64,000 nt of DNA from Vesta saturnalis (lineage: Eukaryota > Arthropoda > Insecta > Coleoptera > Lampyridae). The notes under the pieces were generated by a model. That model was not told where the DNA came from and searched no databases. It was given only the letters and a program-made list of their open reading frames with translations. Position numbers and translations under genes: made by a program. Location of the stretch: assembly GCA_036346205.1 (NCBI GenBank), contig JARFJB010000749.1, forward strand, positions 1,136,501 through 1,200,500, in the 5' to 3' direction. Numbering within the stretch: position 1 is the first letter of the stretch; each line of letters begins with the position of its first letter. Positions 21,562-32,015 of this stretch are shown here, piece by piece.

Positions 21562-24123
21562 ATAAGATAATGGACGGGTATCTACGAATAGCTCAGTGGA
21601 ATTCCAACGGGTTACAACAGCACAAAGATGAAGTAACTGCTTACTTAAAGGCAAACCATATTGATGTCATGTTGATATCTGAAGCCCACTTCAACACAAG
21701 ATCTTGTATCAAAATACCTGGTTATGAAATCTACCATACTAAATATCCAGATGGAACAGCCCATGCAGGAACAGCAATAATAATACGTAATTCTGTGAAG
21801 CACCATGAACTAGTTATTCCATCGAAGTAAATAACTTAATAGGCCCACTAACATTGTCAGCTGTATACTGTCCACCAAGGCATAGAATTTCTCAGGAAAA
21901 TTTGACACGTTATTTTAACACTCTAGGTTTACGATTTATAGCCGGAGGAGACTTTAACTCCAAGCACACATACTGGGGCTCAAGGCTGACTACTACCAGA
22001 GGTAGGGAGCTTTATAAAGTGGTTAGCAATAAACAATTTATCCCTATATCTACTGGAAAACCCACATACTGGCCGACAGACCACAACAAGATTCCAGATC
22101 TGCTGGATCTCCTTATTACTAATAGAATATCCGGTAACTATATCACAATCGACGACAACTACGATCTATCATCGGATCATTCTTCAATAATTTTAACAAT
22201 TAGTGCCACTATCATAATTAAAGAAGTTCCTCTATCAATTGTCAATAAACAAACTGATTGGGTCAACTTTAAAGAATATATAGACAAGCACTTAAATGTA
22301 GATATTAGTTTAAAACACCAGATGAATTGGAACAGGCTACTAATCACCTAATTACAACGATTCAGCTAGCAGGATGGAGCAACACGCCAACAAGATCACA
22401 TAAAACTCAAAATAATATTCCCCTGCAAATAAAGCAGCTAATAGCTGAGAAACGTAGAGCTAGAGCCACCTGACAGCGTAGCCATAATATAACGGACAGG
22501 CAAAAATATAATCGTTTAACCAGAAAACTCAAACAAATGCTAAACGACTTACGTGAAGAACAGTTTAAATACTATATAACAAACCTCTTCGCCAAAGATC
22601 TGTCTATCTGGAAAGTCACAAAAAATATCAAAAGACCGCAAAGATCCATACCACCAATACGAAACCAAACGGGCACTTGGGCCAGATCGGAGTTAGAAAA
22701 AGTTGCAGAACATCTTGCTGAAGTCTGTAGGCCCCAGACCGAGGAAATAAATGAGGAAATTGACGAATATCTCCAAGCTCCTTTTCAACTATCGCCACCA
22801 ATACGGGCTTTCTCGCCTACTGAGATAAAGAACGAAATTGAACGACTAAATAATCATAAAGCTCCCGGCTTTGATCTCACCACAGCAGAAGTATTGAAAA
22901 GGTTGCCCCACATCACTTACGATCATTATCAACTCTATTTTGCGCTTATCATACTGGCCCATCCAATTAAAATTTGCTCGTATCATCATGATCCTAAAGC
23001 CCGGAAAACCGCCTCACGAGGCCAACTCTTATCGACCTATCAGCCTCCTTCCAATCATTTCAAAATTACTAGAAAAATTAATTCTGCACAGAATCCAAGA
23101 AGACTCGTTATTAGAAAACTGCATTCCAACACATCAATTTGGTTTCAGACATGACCACACTACCATCCAGCAGTGCCATCGTGTTACAGATGTTATAAAT
23201 AAAACATTTGAGGAGAAACAATGCTGCTCTGCTGTGTTCTTGGATGTCCAACAGGCAGTTGATAGAGTATGTGGCATAAACCTCCCTTCCATCCCAATAC
23301 TATACACTGTTGAAATCCTACTTAAGTGAACGCTATTATCAAGTTAAAGTCGGTAATGAATCTTCACATTTTCACCAAATACATGCCGGAGTGCCGCAGG
23401 GCAGTGTTTTGGGCCCCACGCTGTATATTCTGTACACCTCAGATTTGCCTACTACCCACGAAACAGTAACAAGTACCTTTGCTGACGATACAGCTATCCT
23501 TGCCTGTGACAAATCTCCTGAAGTAGCTACCCAAACATTAAAATTCCACTTAAATACCATCTCCCAGTGGATGAAAAAATGGAAAATTACAGTCAACGAA
23601 AACAAATCTGTCCACATCACATTCACGCTAAGAAAGCAACAGTGACCCTGAATAACATCCCAGTGGCTCAATCAGATTCCGTGAGATATTTAGGAATGCA
23701 CCTAGATAAAAAACTTAATTGGAGAACCCATATCAGCAAGAAAAGGAAACAACTAGATATTCCAACCAAAAAAATGTACTGACTGATTGGAAAACAATCC
23801 GGCCTATCCCTAGAAAACAAACTGTTATTATACAAAAACGCATTCTAAGGCAAATTTGGACATACGGAGTTGAACTTTGGGGGTGTGCTAGCTCCTCTAA
23901 TACAGAAATTCTGCAAAGGTACCAATCAAACACACTCCGCTTAATAATAGTTGCGCCATGGTTTGTCTCAAATCGCACAATACATGACGACCTGAAAATA
24001 CCATTTGTGAAAGAAGTAAAAAATCAATATGCTGACAAACACAGAAAACGCCTACAGTCTCATCCAAACGAAGCTGTTCAACCTTTACTTGACGACGCGT
24101 TTCACAGTGACCTAATAAGTTAG
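21558..24123 (+). pseudogene. LINE ORF2 (endonuclease and reverse transcriptase)
   Basis: Endonuclease domain: RIAQWNSNGLQQHKDEV, LISEAH, then AVYCPPRH, GGDFNSKHTYWGS and SSDHSSI, the apurinic-type active-site blocks. The linker contains SPTEIKNEIERLNNHKAPGFD. Reverse transcriptase: NSYRPISLLPIISKLLEKL, HQFGFRHDHTTIQQ, FLDVQQAVDRV (the usual phenylalanine replaced by valine), AGVPQGSVLGPTLYILYTSD and the catalytic TFADDTAIL at about 23476-23500. The tail has VRYLGMHLDKKLNWRTHI and NRTIHDDLKIPFVKEV. At least five frameshifts (near 21830, 22310, 22960, 23270 and 23650) and an internal stop near 22470 break it. Family identity is secure; clade Jockey is my judgement from motif style. Confidence 0.85.
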
Positions 24124-24307
24124 TGACAATCATGTAAAAAAATAATTAATTCTTATTACATATTAGTGATAGTGGAGATAGCACCGCTGGGTGTAATTCT
24201 CTTCGTGACAATATCTACATCATACAATTAGCTTATAGAAATGTACAGTATTTCTGATTGCTAATAAATGTGTTAAAAAAAAATTTAAATTAGAGATATT
24301 TCCCCCA

Positions 24308-24582
24308 ATTCAATTCAACAAAGTTTATTAAAATTTTATGATACCTTAACAATATATAGACACTGCGTATTACAAAGATATTATATTATACAATCCTGTT
24401 CAGCGCGTGGATTGCGTGGTTGTTGGGCTGCGTGGTTGTGTGTAATGTCTGTTGACATCCTTGGGTTGAGATTTGTGGTATGTCCAAAAAAAAGCGTTGT
24501 AGTGGTGATGCTGTTAGTGGAGTTATTGTGTGGATGTCCTGATGTCGCTCGGTTGTGGTTGATGCTGCTGATGCCTGCGTAT
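24308..24582 (-). other. Candidate 3'-terminal exon (minus strand)
   Basis: Read on the minus strand, tttctatttaatttcag followed by atacg is a good 3' splice acceptor (exon starting 24582). Two frames stay open for over 50 codons of threonine/histidine/asparagine-rich sequence, both ending near 24382-24390. An AATAAA signal lies at 24324-24329. Together these resemble the terminal exon of a transcript, coding or not. There is no recognisable domain and no upstream exon was identified, so it could equally be transposon sequence or chance. Confidence 0.3.
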
Positions 24583-24699
24583 CTGAAATTAAATAGAAAC
24601 ATGTGTTAGATGTGTGAATACACTGTCGGTGTTAACAGAACAGAATTAATTGAATTATCGATACCGTATACTTAGCTAGAGCACCAGTCTTCGCTTTGT

Positions 24700-24960
24700 A
24701 CTTTGTATGATTATGAAAAGTGCAACCACTTCCTGACCGTGCGGGTCAGTCGCAGTTTTGCGCCTGAGTGAGTGTCTCTGCCACCTTTCTCCATATTGGG
24801 ACCCCCGAGGAGGCCTATATGACGTCGAACCCTTACGCGGGTTGAGTAGGCGGGGTATGGAAGTATCGGAAGCCGCTGTCGGTACTTCCGATTTCTTAAC
24901 TGCGCCTGCCGTCGTTCGGGCGTAGCTGACGCTGGTCCGGGTCTATGCAACTCGTGCAAA
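24700..24960. other. GC-rich patch with 82-codon minus ORF
   Basis: This stretch is clearly richer in G+C than anything within several kb. A minus-strand ORF (24959-24711) spans it and starts MHELHRPGPASATPERRQ. Arginine and proline content follows from base composition. I do not recognise the protein. It may be a fragment of a GC-richer retroelement or a 5' exon. Confidence 0.3.
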
Positions 24961-25010
24961 AAGTGTTCATTGCTCGTCGCGTGCAGTAAATACTCACTTT
25001 TTGCACTTGT
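24954..25010. repeat. Short inverted repeat, MITE relic
   Basis: gtgcaaaaagtg at 24954-24965 and cactttttgcac at about 24996-25007 bracket 30 bp. The right flank (cacttgttacataaatgact) matches the right flank of the MITE-like element at about 45488. It is probably a much-deleted copy of that family. Confidence 0.55.
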
Positions 25011-26640
25011 TACATAAATGACTATTGTTCTTGTTTGTTAGAAACAGTTATCCTTTTTGCCTTGTGTATGACTCTTAACTAACTCAATCTTTTAGTCACT
25101 TAAAGTGTGAAAAGAATTTCAGATTTTCACCAAGTTTCAGATACGGCAGTTAAATCATAATCTTTGTCTAGCAAATGATACTGAATATTGAAATAATATT
25201 GAATTTGATTTTTATATGAGTACTTAAATTGTTTGTCAAATAATGACATATTTTAATTTGAATTACTCAGGTGTGAAAACAAATGAACGTGTATTTGAAC
25301 ACTAGTCGTTAACACTTCATTAATAAACTAACAATGACTCGACAGTTTTGCAAAAAGTATAGGGTTCATTATTAATATTTGTTTTAATTTTGTTTACTTT
25401 GTTTAATTTATTTTTCTTATTCACATTATTCCAAGGTAATGACTAAATTAATTTTAATTTCAAAATTGAATCATTTTTGATATTCACCCAATTTTATGTA
25501 ACGTTTCATAATTTAGTGTAATGATGCAAATTTCTAATATATTTGCATTAGATAAAGATAGACTAATTATTTATGTGTTTATTACAAAATTTAATTATTA
25601 CCTTACAAAGTAATTTTTGAATTTTCTAAAAGTAGAAAACAAATGAATAAGTTTCACTTCCATTACACCATTTTTAAAGAAAGTTTTTTTTAATAATCGG
25701 AAAGAAAACGTGAAAATTTTGTATGCAGGGTCACATTTTAATTATATTACTTAAATTTTGTTTTTCAATGTAATTGTTTCTTAGATAGCAATTGCATTAA
25801 ATCAATGACTGCATCATAATTAAGAAATTTTGATTAACATAAAAATCCGAAAAACAAGGTTACAATGCAAATTTTGATGTACCAGAAATTAAGATAATGT
25901 CAAGAATCCTTATTAGGTAATAATTTATATTTGAGAGAGTGATTTATGTATTTTGAATGTATTTCCCTGATGATTAAAGCTCAGCTGACTATACTAATGT
26001 AATCCATTGCCATTAAAAAATATTGCATGTTGCACAGTCACCTCAGAAATAATGATTCCTTATAATTGAATTAGGTACTTAATTATGTAAATAAAATTGA
26101 TATTTATATTAAAAAATATAGTTCATTATGTCATAAACCAAACGTGGTATTGCATTAATTGTGACATGTTTGATTATAACAAGGAACAATTGGCGCAGTG
26201 CTTTATATAATAGTGGCATATTTACGAAATTAGAAATTAAACATTTTCGTATTGGATCTGAGGAAACATGATTAGGCCCACGCTGTCCATATGGACAACT
26301 CGTGCATTGCACGAGGGCGTCGTGGATGCAAAGACGCCTTCAACAATACAAAAAAATAAAATTGTGTTTCCGTCATTTGAAAACGAAAATAATAGTAATT
26401 ATTTATTATTTAACAATAATTACAGTTTTCTGCGTGCAACTTCAGTGAGTTTTATTTTGTTAAAAAAAAAAAATAATAAACATAGATAAATCATTCTTTA
26501 TTCATAATAAAGGATAAGTCATTTGTCGTGTTGCGTTTCAACTTGTATTTTAACAAGGTATAGAATTATTCGTGTTGTAACTTGCATTCTGTGACTTGTA
26601 TTTCGGCCTCCTACATAATAGTATATTATGAAATTAGTTT
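25011..26640. other. AT-rich non-coding, nothing recognised
   Basis: No coding sequence. About 26265-26330 has local inverted words (ctcgtgcattgcacgag; ggcgtc...gacgcc) but no element boundary was found. Confidence 0.4.
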
Positions 26641-26808
26641 ATAATGCAAGGGATTATGTTTCCAATAATGGAAACGAATGTGGATTACCAAAATGTCAGA
26701 GGTTTGCGAACAAAAATAAACGAATTTTTTGCACTTCCGAGACTAAAGGGACTAAAGTGGGTCATTTATTCCCTAGTGATTAAATATGGACTGAACCCTC
26801 TAGAGAGT

Positions 26809-27975
26809 TCATTGACAGATGTCAAACTTCAAATATTTTTTATTAATTTTTTTACGAAACATTAACAATATTATTACAATTAATAAATATCGGACGATTG
26901 ATTTCTGAAACGATACTGCTGGATATAAGGTTGAACGCATTTCCAAATGAATCAGCGCCTGTGGGCCGTTCAGATTGGCACGAGGGTCCTGGGAGTGAGG
27001 TGCTGGTGTTTTTTGATCACCTCCACCTCGAAACATTTTTTCGGCGATAAAGTTCTTATTATTCAGGGAGTTTTCTACATACCCTTCTGTAACAGTTACA
27101 GAGTTCCATCCCCCATGTCTTTTTAAAACGTCAACAGTCGCACCTGAATCAGCTAGTTGAGATGCAGAGGTTCGCCTCCAACAATGTCCTGTATATGACA
27201 ACGCATCTGGTAGGTTTAAGAATGTTGCAAATTTCTGGGGCAATTTTCCAAATATATTCTTTCCTACAGGTTGCACTGTACACTGCTTGTTAACGTAACG
27301 AACAAAAAATCTTGAATGGGGAGTTTCGGCTTTTCTCAATGACATATATTTCTTGCAGATTTTTGTATAACTAATGATAGTTTTATCTGAATCTTTTACA
27401 ACGAAGTTTCTCTCTGTTCCATTTTTGGTAGCTCTAATGTTAACAAGAAGTCTGTTGCCCAAATCAGTGACATCATTAATTGACAATTCGACTAATTCAA
27501 GTCCTCTACAAGCCCCTGCCACACCAAGTATAAGTGCTACCTACAAAAAATCAGTTTTAAAAGTAGGTACAATGATTTTTGGACATACTCACTTATGTCA
27601 TTAAAAATGTGTCATTTGAAGCTTCGTTTAGAAACGTATCAATCTGTTCTATAGTTAGTAAGTACCTTTGACTTCTTCGCTTTGTAACCAAAATTTTTCC
27701 TTTTCAGAAGCGTCGTCAATTTGTGGAATTTATTTATATCAACATTATGTTTAACGTTAAGCATAGTTTTTAACATTGAATACTGGACCCACAATGTAGA
27801 AGCAGCAATTTTGTTTACCTTTTCATTAAAAAATACCAGCAAAGCATCTTCGTCAAATGTGTAATTTTCTTTTCACAGCACCACTTTAAAAATATATCAT
27901 ACTCTTTGTCGTAAATTTTACGAGATTTAGAAAGCAGTAAGTCTTCTAAAGTCTCTTCAGCGGCTTTTTCTAGAT
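26809..27975 (-). pseudogene. Crypton-like tyrosine recombinase, copy 1
   Basis: Exon 1 (about 27975-27593, with a frameshift near 27855) reads EKAAEETLEDLLLSKSRKIY, then STLWVQYSMLKTMLNVKHNV and KRKNFGYKAKKSKVL, an N-terminal SAM-like DNA-binding domain, ending LNEASNDTFLMT. A 52 bp intron follows (27592 to 27541; gtgagt donor, tttttgtag acceptor). Exon 2 starts VALILGVAGACRGLELVEL, holding the first catalytic arginine, then SYTGHCWRRTSASQLADSGA (histidine and second arginine) and RHGGWNSVTVTEGYVENS with the nucleophile tyrosine. All four key residue types are present. A TAA lies at the end of exon 1, so the gene is damaged. C-terminal residues near 26990-26809 run into element sequence. Confidence 0.82.
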
Positions 27976-28067
27976 AATTTTATACAAATTTGTCACATTG
28001 ACACGAACAAATTTGAGAATTATTTACATAAAAATAAATACTTTGGAAGTAAAAATACATATATTCG

Positions 28068-28153
28068 GGACCATCTAAATCCGAGTGGTTTTGCTTCACC
28101 CTCGAAGCAACAAACCCCACTCGCGGGATTAAATGCTGCACTTTGGTCCCTCT
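28068..28153. repeat. 86 bp imperfect palindrome at the element edge
   Basis: gggaccatctaaatccgagt at the left pairs with actcgcgggatta and ctttggtccc at the right; the central part pairs tttgcttc with gaagcaa around ccctc. It could form a long hairpin at the terminus of the Crypton-like element, upstream of the recombinase start on the minus strand. Confidence 0.6.
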
Positions 28154-29962
28154 ATATATAATATACTATTATTGTGCCGTATCTGATTGTAAGTACGATA
28201 TAATTTGTCTATCAGAGACTTGGTTGAACAGTGATATTAGTAGCAACGAACTTTGTTCAGATCAGTATATCGTTTTTCGTAGTGACAGAAGTTACAATAA
28301 TATGAGTGTTAGCCAAGGTGGCGGTGTCTTAATCACTACTCGTCATTCGTTTAAAACTACCCAATTAAAATTTGATAATGTAGATGCTATCAATGTTACA
28401 GCGTGTAAAATTAGTGTACCTAGCGGTATCACTGTCATGGTAATAGTGGTATATCTAGAGCTACGGTAGAGCAATTTAAACAATTTAAGGAAGATCTTGC
28501 AATGTTCGTGTGTACTGTAACTGTAAAAATTATTATTGTAGGGGATTTTAATGTAGGAAGTTATGCCATTAACATAGTGGATCGCAAATGTGTAGCTATA
28601 CAAAGCGTTTCTCTGTGTTGTCAAGTAAACCAATTTAATGATAATTTTAATGTTGATAACAGATTACTAGATTTAGTTTTCTCAAACCTTGAATGCCAAA
28701 TTACCGTTGGTCAATGTGCCTTGGTGCGCATTTTAAGTTTTTTTAAATAATTTTGCAAAAATATATAAAGCATCATTTATTGTACGCTATACCCTCAAAT
28801 GAGCAGTACTTTTTCAGAATATCAACACAGCTTTAGAGTGAAACGCTCAACTATAACAAATTTAACTATAATAAGTCAATATCTAGCTAATAAACTTGAC
28901 AAACGGGGTCAAGTGATGTGCAAAAGATTTTGATAAAATTGATCACTGCATTCTTTTAAACAAGTAAGACAGATTTCGTTTCTCCAAGAATCTAGTTGAT
29001 TTACTTGAGAGTGACATAATAAACAGGCTTCAGTTTGTGGAGTTTAATAATTTCCGATCGAATATGTTCAAAAGTAGCTCGGGTGTACCGCAAGGATCGA
29101 ATCTTGGTCCATTACTCTTCTCAATTTTTATCAACGATCTGCCAAGCCTAATCTTTTGCTGATGACCTAAAAATATTCACGGCTATAAGCTCCGTAAACG
29201 ACTGTATTTTTTTACAACATAATCTTGAAGTAGTTCATATATGGTGCCAAAAAAACAAATTAACATAAACATCCCAAAATGTAAAATTCTACGTAAGGTA
29301 AACTTGATTTTTAATATAATATAAATGGAGTAGCATTAGAACGGGTTGATACAAGGACCTTGGCGTGATATTTGACTCAAGGCTAGCTTTCGACCATCTA
29401 TAGCACATGTAATCAAATTATCAAACAAAATGTTAGGGTTCATTATAAGGAACTGTAAGGATTTCACCATTATCAATTGTCTGAAAGTATTATACTTTTC
29501 TATTGTTCGATCTAAACTGGAATATGATGTTATTATTTGGTTTCCAATTTATAATCACCACAACAGCAGTATTAAATCGGTACAACGCAAGTTTTTAAAA
29601 TTTATAACTGTAAGCTAAATGGGGTTTATCATTAAATCAACGTAGAAACATTATTTCAGTTACTTTTTTGTATAATAATAAGATAGATTGTAGTTCTCTA
29701 GTGTCTCAAATACATTTTTTAGTACCACATTCAACACTTACCCAGTCAAATTTTTTCTCTCGAAAGCTGATGCAAATTTATTACACAAATCACCTTTTTA
29801 TGTTATGTGCAAACATTTTAATAGAGTATCATTTGTTTGTGATATACACTTTTCTGATTTAAAAATTATTGTTAGTTTCATAGATTATTCTTAATGTGAA
29901 CACTTTTCGAATGTTCTATTGGTTTGTACTGTTGGGCAATAAAGATTATTATTATTATTATT

Positions 29963-30130
29963 TTGTCGTCGCACTGGCCACTTTGAAACACAATTTAAAT
30001 GAAATAATAATTTCAGATCGTTACAAAAAAAAATATCATTTCACAGGAGTTCATGAACGGTCTTATTATAGTTGCCATAGTTTTGCATGATAAGTGTCAT
30101 TTATTTTGTAAAAAACAAATTTTAGGAAAT
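29963..30130. other. Spacer between LINE and Crypton copy 2
   Basis: AT-rich. Nothing recognised except proximity to the next gene's first frame. Confidence 0.3.
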
Positions 30131-30143
30131 GTTGCTTCAGACA

Positions 30144-31268
30144 TGAATGAAGACATCCTTAAAAAAGCAGAAGAAGCTGAGTTAAGTCTTATACCTGAAA
30201 TGTCCGAAAGAATTTATAAGAAAGAGTTCGACAGATTTATTGAGTGAATGCGCAAGAATAATACGGAAACTGTTCCAGAGAAGGTGTTCTCGTGTTTATT
30301 TCCACCAGGTAAGTTCATTACATAATTTATTAAAGATAATCGTCTTTATTCATTTATTAGTCGAAAACTGACATCGTCTTTATTATGGTGCATGTATCAA
30401 ATTAAAATTTATGTTACGTCTCAAAAGGATGTGGACATCAGCAAGTTTTCAAACTCGGCATTCTAAAACTGTTCTGTTGGTACATACCAGAGAAGTCATT
30501 AATGTTTTCAACAGAGCACTTACTTAATTTTTTTCTTGAAACACCCAACGACAAATACTGACTTATGAAGGTAAATTTTTACTTTTAAGATTATTCTTAA
30601 TAAATATGATTCCATTTTAGGTAGTTGCAATATTTAGTGTGTTTGGCGGTTGCAGACGCATAGAATTTTACAATCTGTGTGTTGGGGATATTAAAGAAGA
30701 AGGTTCTGTCTTTGTGGTGTATATTAGAGATACCAAAACACATATACCCAGGGTTTTTACCATATTAAACGATGACAGTAGAGTAAATTATATTTACGTA
30801 CATGAGTTTAAGACAGAAGCATGTGAAGATTGAAAAGTTTTTTTTTTTATTCTACAATGGGTGTAAATGTACCTGTAATCCTATTGGCATTAACACATTT
30901 GGTCAGATTCCTCGACAGATTGCAAGTAATTAAATATTCCCAATGCCGATCACTACACAGGACATTAATTTCGTAGAACTTCTGCCACAATCTTGGCAGA
31001 CAGTGGAGCTAACATTAGAACTTTAAAACGGCATGGGGATTGGTAAAACGATCCTGTTGCTGAAGGGAACGTGGGAGACTCCATTGAAAACAAGATGAAA
31101 ATTGCCAAAACCTTAGGATCTAGTACCGTACAACAAATGAGTAACCAAGAAATATCTATATCAACATCCTCAACCAGTTCAAGCGAATGCCTTCTTGAAA
31201 CATCTGGGGAAATTTCAATTACCGGAAATTCCAGTTGCACATTTAATATTAACATCAGTAAACAATAA
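30144..31268 (+). pseudogene. Crypton-like tyrosine recombinase, copy 2
   Basis: The start MNEDILKKAEEAELSLIPEM matches the copy 1 N-terminus in pattern and continues IYKKEFDRFIE, stop, MRKNNTETVPEKVF. After disrupted sequence come SLLWCMYQIKIYVTSQKDVD and FSTEHLLNFFLETPNDKY, then a 50 bp intron (30571-30620, gtaaat to ttttag) at the same codon as in copy 1. Next is VVAIFSVFGGCRRIEFYNL with the first arginine, then YTGH followed by RRTSATILADSGAN-like sequence around 30940-31015. The position of the nucleophile tyrosine reads AEGNVGDS, so tyrosine is replaced by asparagine. The C-terminal tail (ENKMKIAKTLGSSTVQQ, serine-rich) stays open to 31268. Several stops; inactive. Confidence 0.78.
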
Positions 31269-31620
31269 TTTCTTTAATATTACATTAACTACAGATCATA
31301 TTCTAACTGTAGTATTAAAAATAAATAGTTTATTCAATCTCTTTGTTTGTATTTCGTCGTCAAGACGACTTTATGCACAACATTACAGCACGCATGCCAT
31401 AAAGTGACAAATTATTAACGATTTTGACATGCTAGTCGACACAAAAGAGTTACTTGATTACTTGATACATTTGTGTTATATTTATTATATTATCATGCCG
31501 TTTGATAAATAGTTAAGAAGAAATAATTTTAATAGTGATATTTAATTACCCAGTAAATTTTGTGTTCGAATTGATTACTTATAGCTTCTATCTAAGGTAA
31601 GTTAAATAAGTTATGTAATC
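31269..31620. other. AT-rich non-coding
   Basis: Nothing recognised before the SINE target duplication. Confidence 0.35.
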
Positions 31621-31633
31621 AATTTGGTGGAAA

Positions 31634-32015
31634 AAAAGGAAAATCCCACGTATTTCATTCCCTCCCCAAGGAGGAGGGTGGGCTGCTCGAGCTTTCCGAG
31701 CTCCTTCAGCCACAATCATGGATTCCCAGCATACATATATACATTACGTATATATGCGTGGTGGTATTAAGGATGGGTGTGGTCAGGATAGGATCGGAAG
31801 GAACGGAGTCCAGGTTTCTGAGGGGGAGAATACTACCCCAGTATTTGTCTAAGCAGGCGCACATCGTGTGTATATACGCACTGACCATGCCGCTACATGT
31901 GTATGAAGAAAACCCCCCGAAAAAAACCTCATACAAGGTAGACGGTAAAGGGAATCGAACCCATTACCTCCCGAATGCTAAGCAGGTCATGTCACCACTA
32001 CCCTACCAGCTCGGT
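31634..32015 (-). mobile_element. tRNA-derived SINE, 382 bp, with 13 bp target duplication
   Basis: The minus strand starts with a tRNA-like head: gagctggtagggtagtgg (A box) and gggttcgattccc (perfect B box), with a D-arm and T-arm evident. A roughly 300 bp GC-richer body follows and ends ggattttcctttt. Exact direct repeats aatttggtggaaa flank it (31621-31633 and 32016-32028). These features define a SINE mobilised by a LINE. The ORFs 31758-32042 and 31936-31706 are incidental. Confidence 0.9.

Larger units (their letters stand above)
20030..24283 (+). mobile_element. Nearly full-length Jockey-type LINE
   Basis: A 5' untranslated region of about 180 bp precedes ORF1 (20212-21561) and ORF2 (21558-24123). 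A short 3' region follows with aataaatg and a nine-A tail at 24275-24283. Total length of about 4.25 kb is normal for the clade. Several frameshifts and stops make it non-autonomous. A possible short target duplication (ttagaga before 20030 and after the tail) is too weak to rely on. Confidence 0.85.
26736..28160. mobile_element. Crypton-like element inserted in a LINE
   Basis: Boundaries are inferred from the interruption of the LINE endonuclease frame (EFFA at 26735, AVSDCKYD from about 28163). Near the left edge gggactaaagtgggtcattt and, inverted, near the right edge gggaccaaagtgcagcattt form imperfect inverted ends of about 33 bp (26748-26780 and about 28122-28154). The right end is itself a palindrome (28068-28153). 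The interior carries the tyrosine recombinase on the minus strand. Classical Cryptons lack TIRs, so the ends deserve checking. Confidence 0.55.
26665..29962 (+). mobile_element. LINE (non-LTR) split by a Crypton-like insertion
   Basis: The 5' piece (26665-26735) reads VDYQNVRGLRTKINEFFA, the start of an endonuclease domain. It resumes after the insertion at about 28161 with AVSDCKYDIICLSETWLNSD, QGGGVLITTRHSF and IIIVGDFNV. Decayed reverse transcriptase follows: SSGVPQGSNLGPLLFSIFIN-like at 29075-29135, then FADDLKIF near 29155 and KLEYDVIIWFPIYNHHNSS. The 3' end is caataaagattattattatt (29937-29962), a simple-repeat tail also seen on the LINE ending at 54776. Stops and frameshifts are frequent. 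Confidence 0.75.

Noticed and set aside
20020..24295. ttagaga on both sides of the Jockey-type LINE as its target duplication
   Set aside because: Only seven bases match and the 5' boundary is not independently known.
24711..24959. 82-codon arginine-rich minus ORF as a host gene
   Set aside because: Arginine and proline richness follows from local GC content. No domain, start context or splice signals link it convincingly to the candidate exon at 24308-24582.
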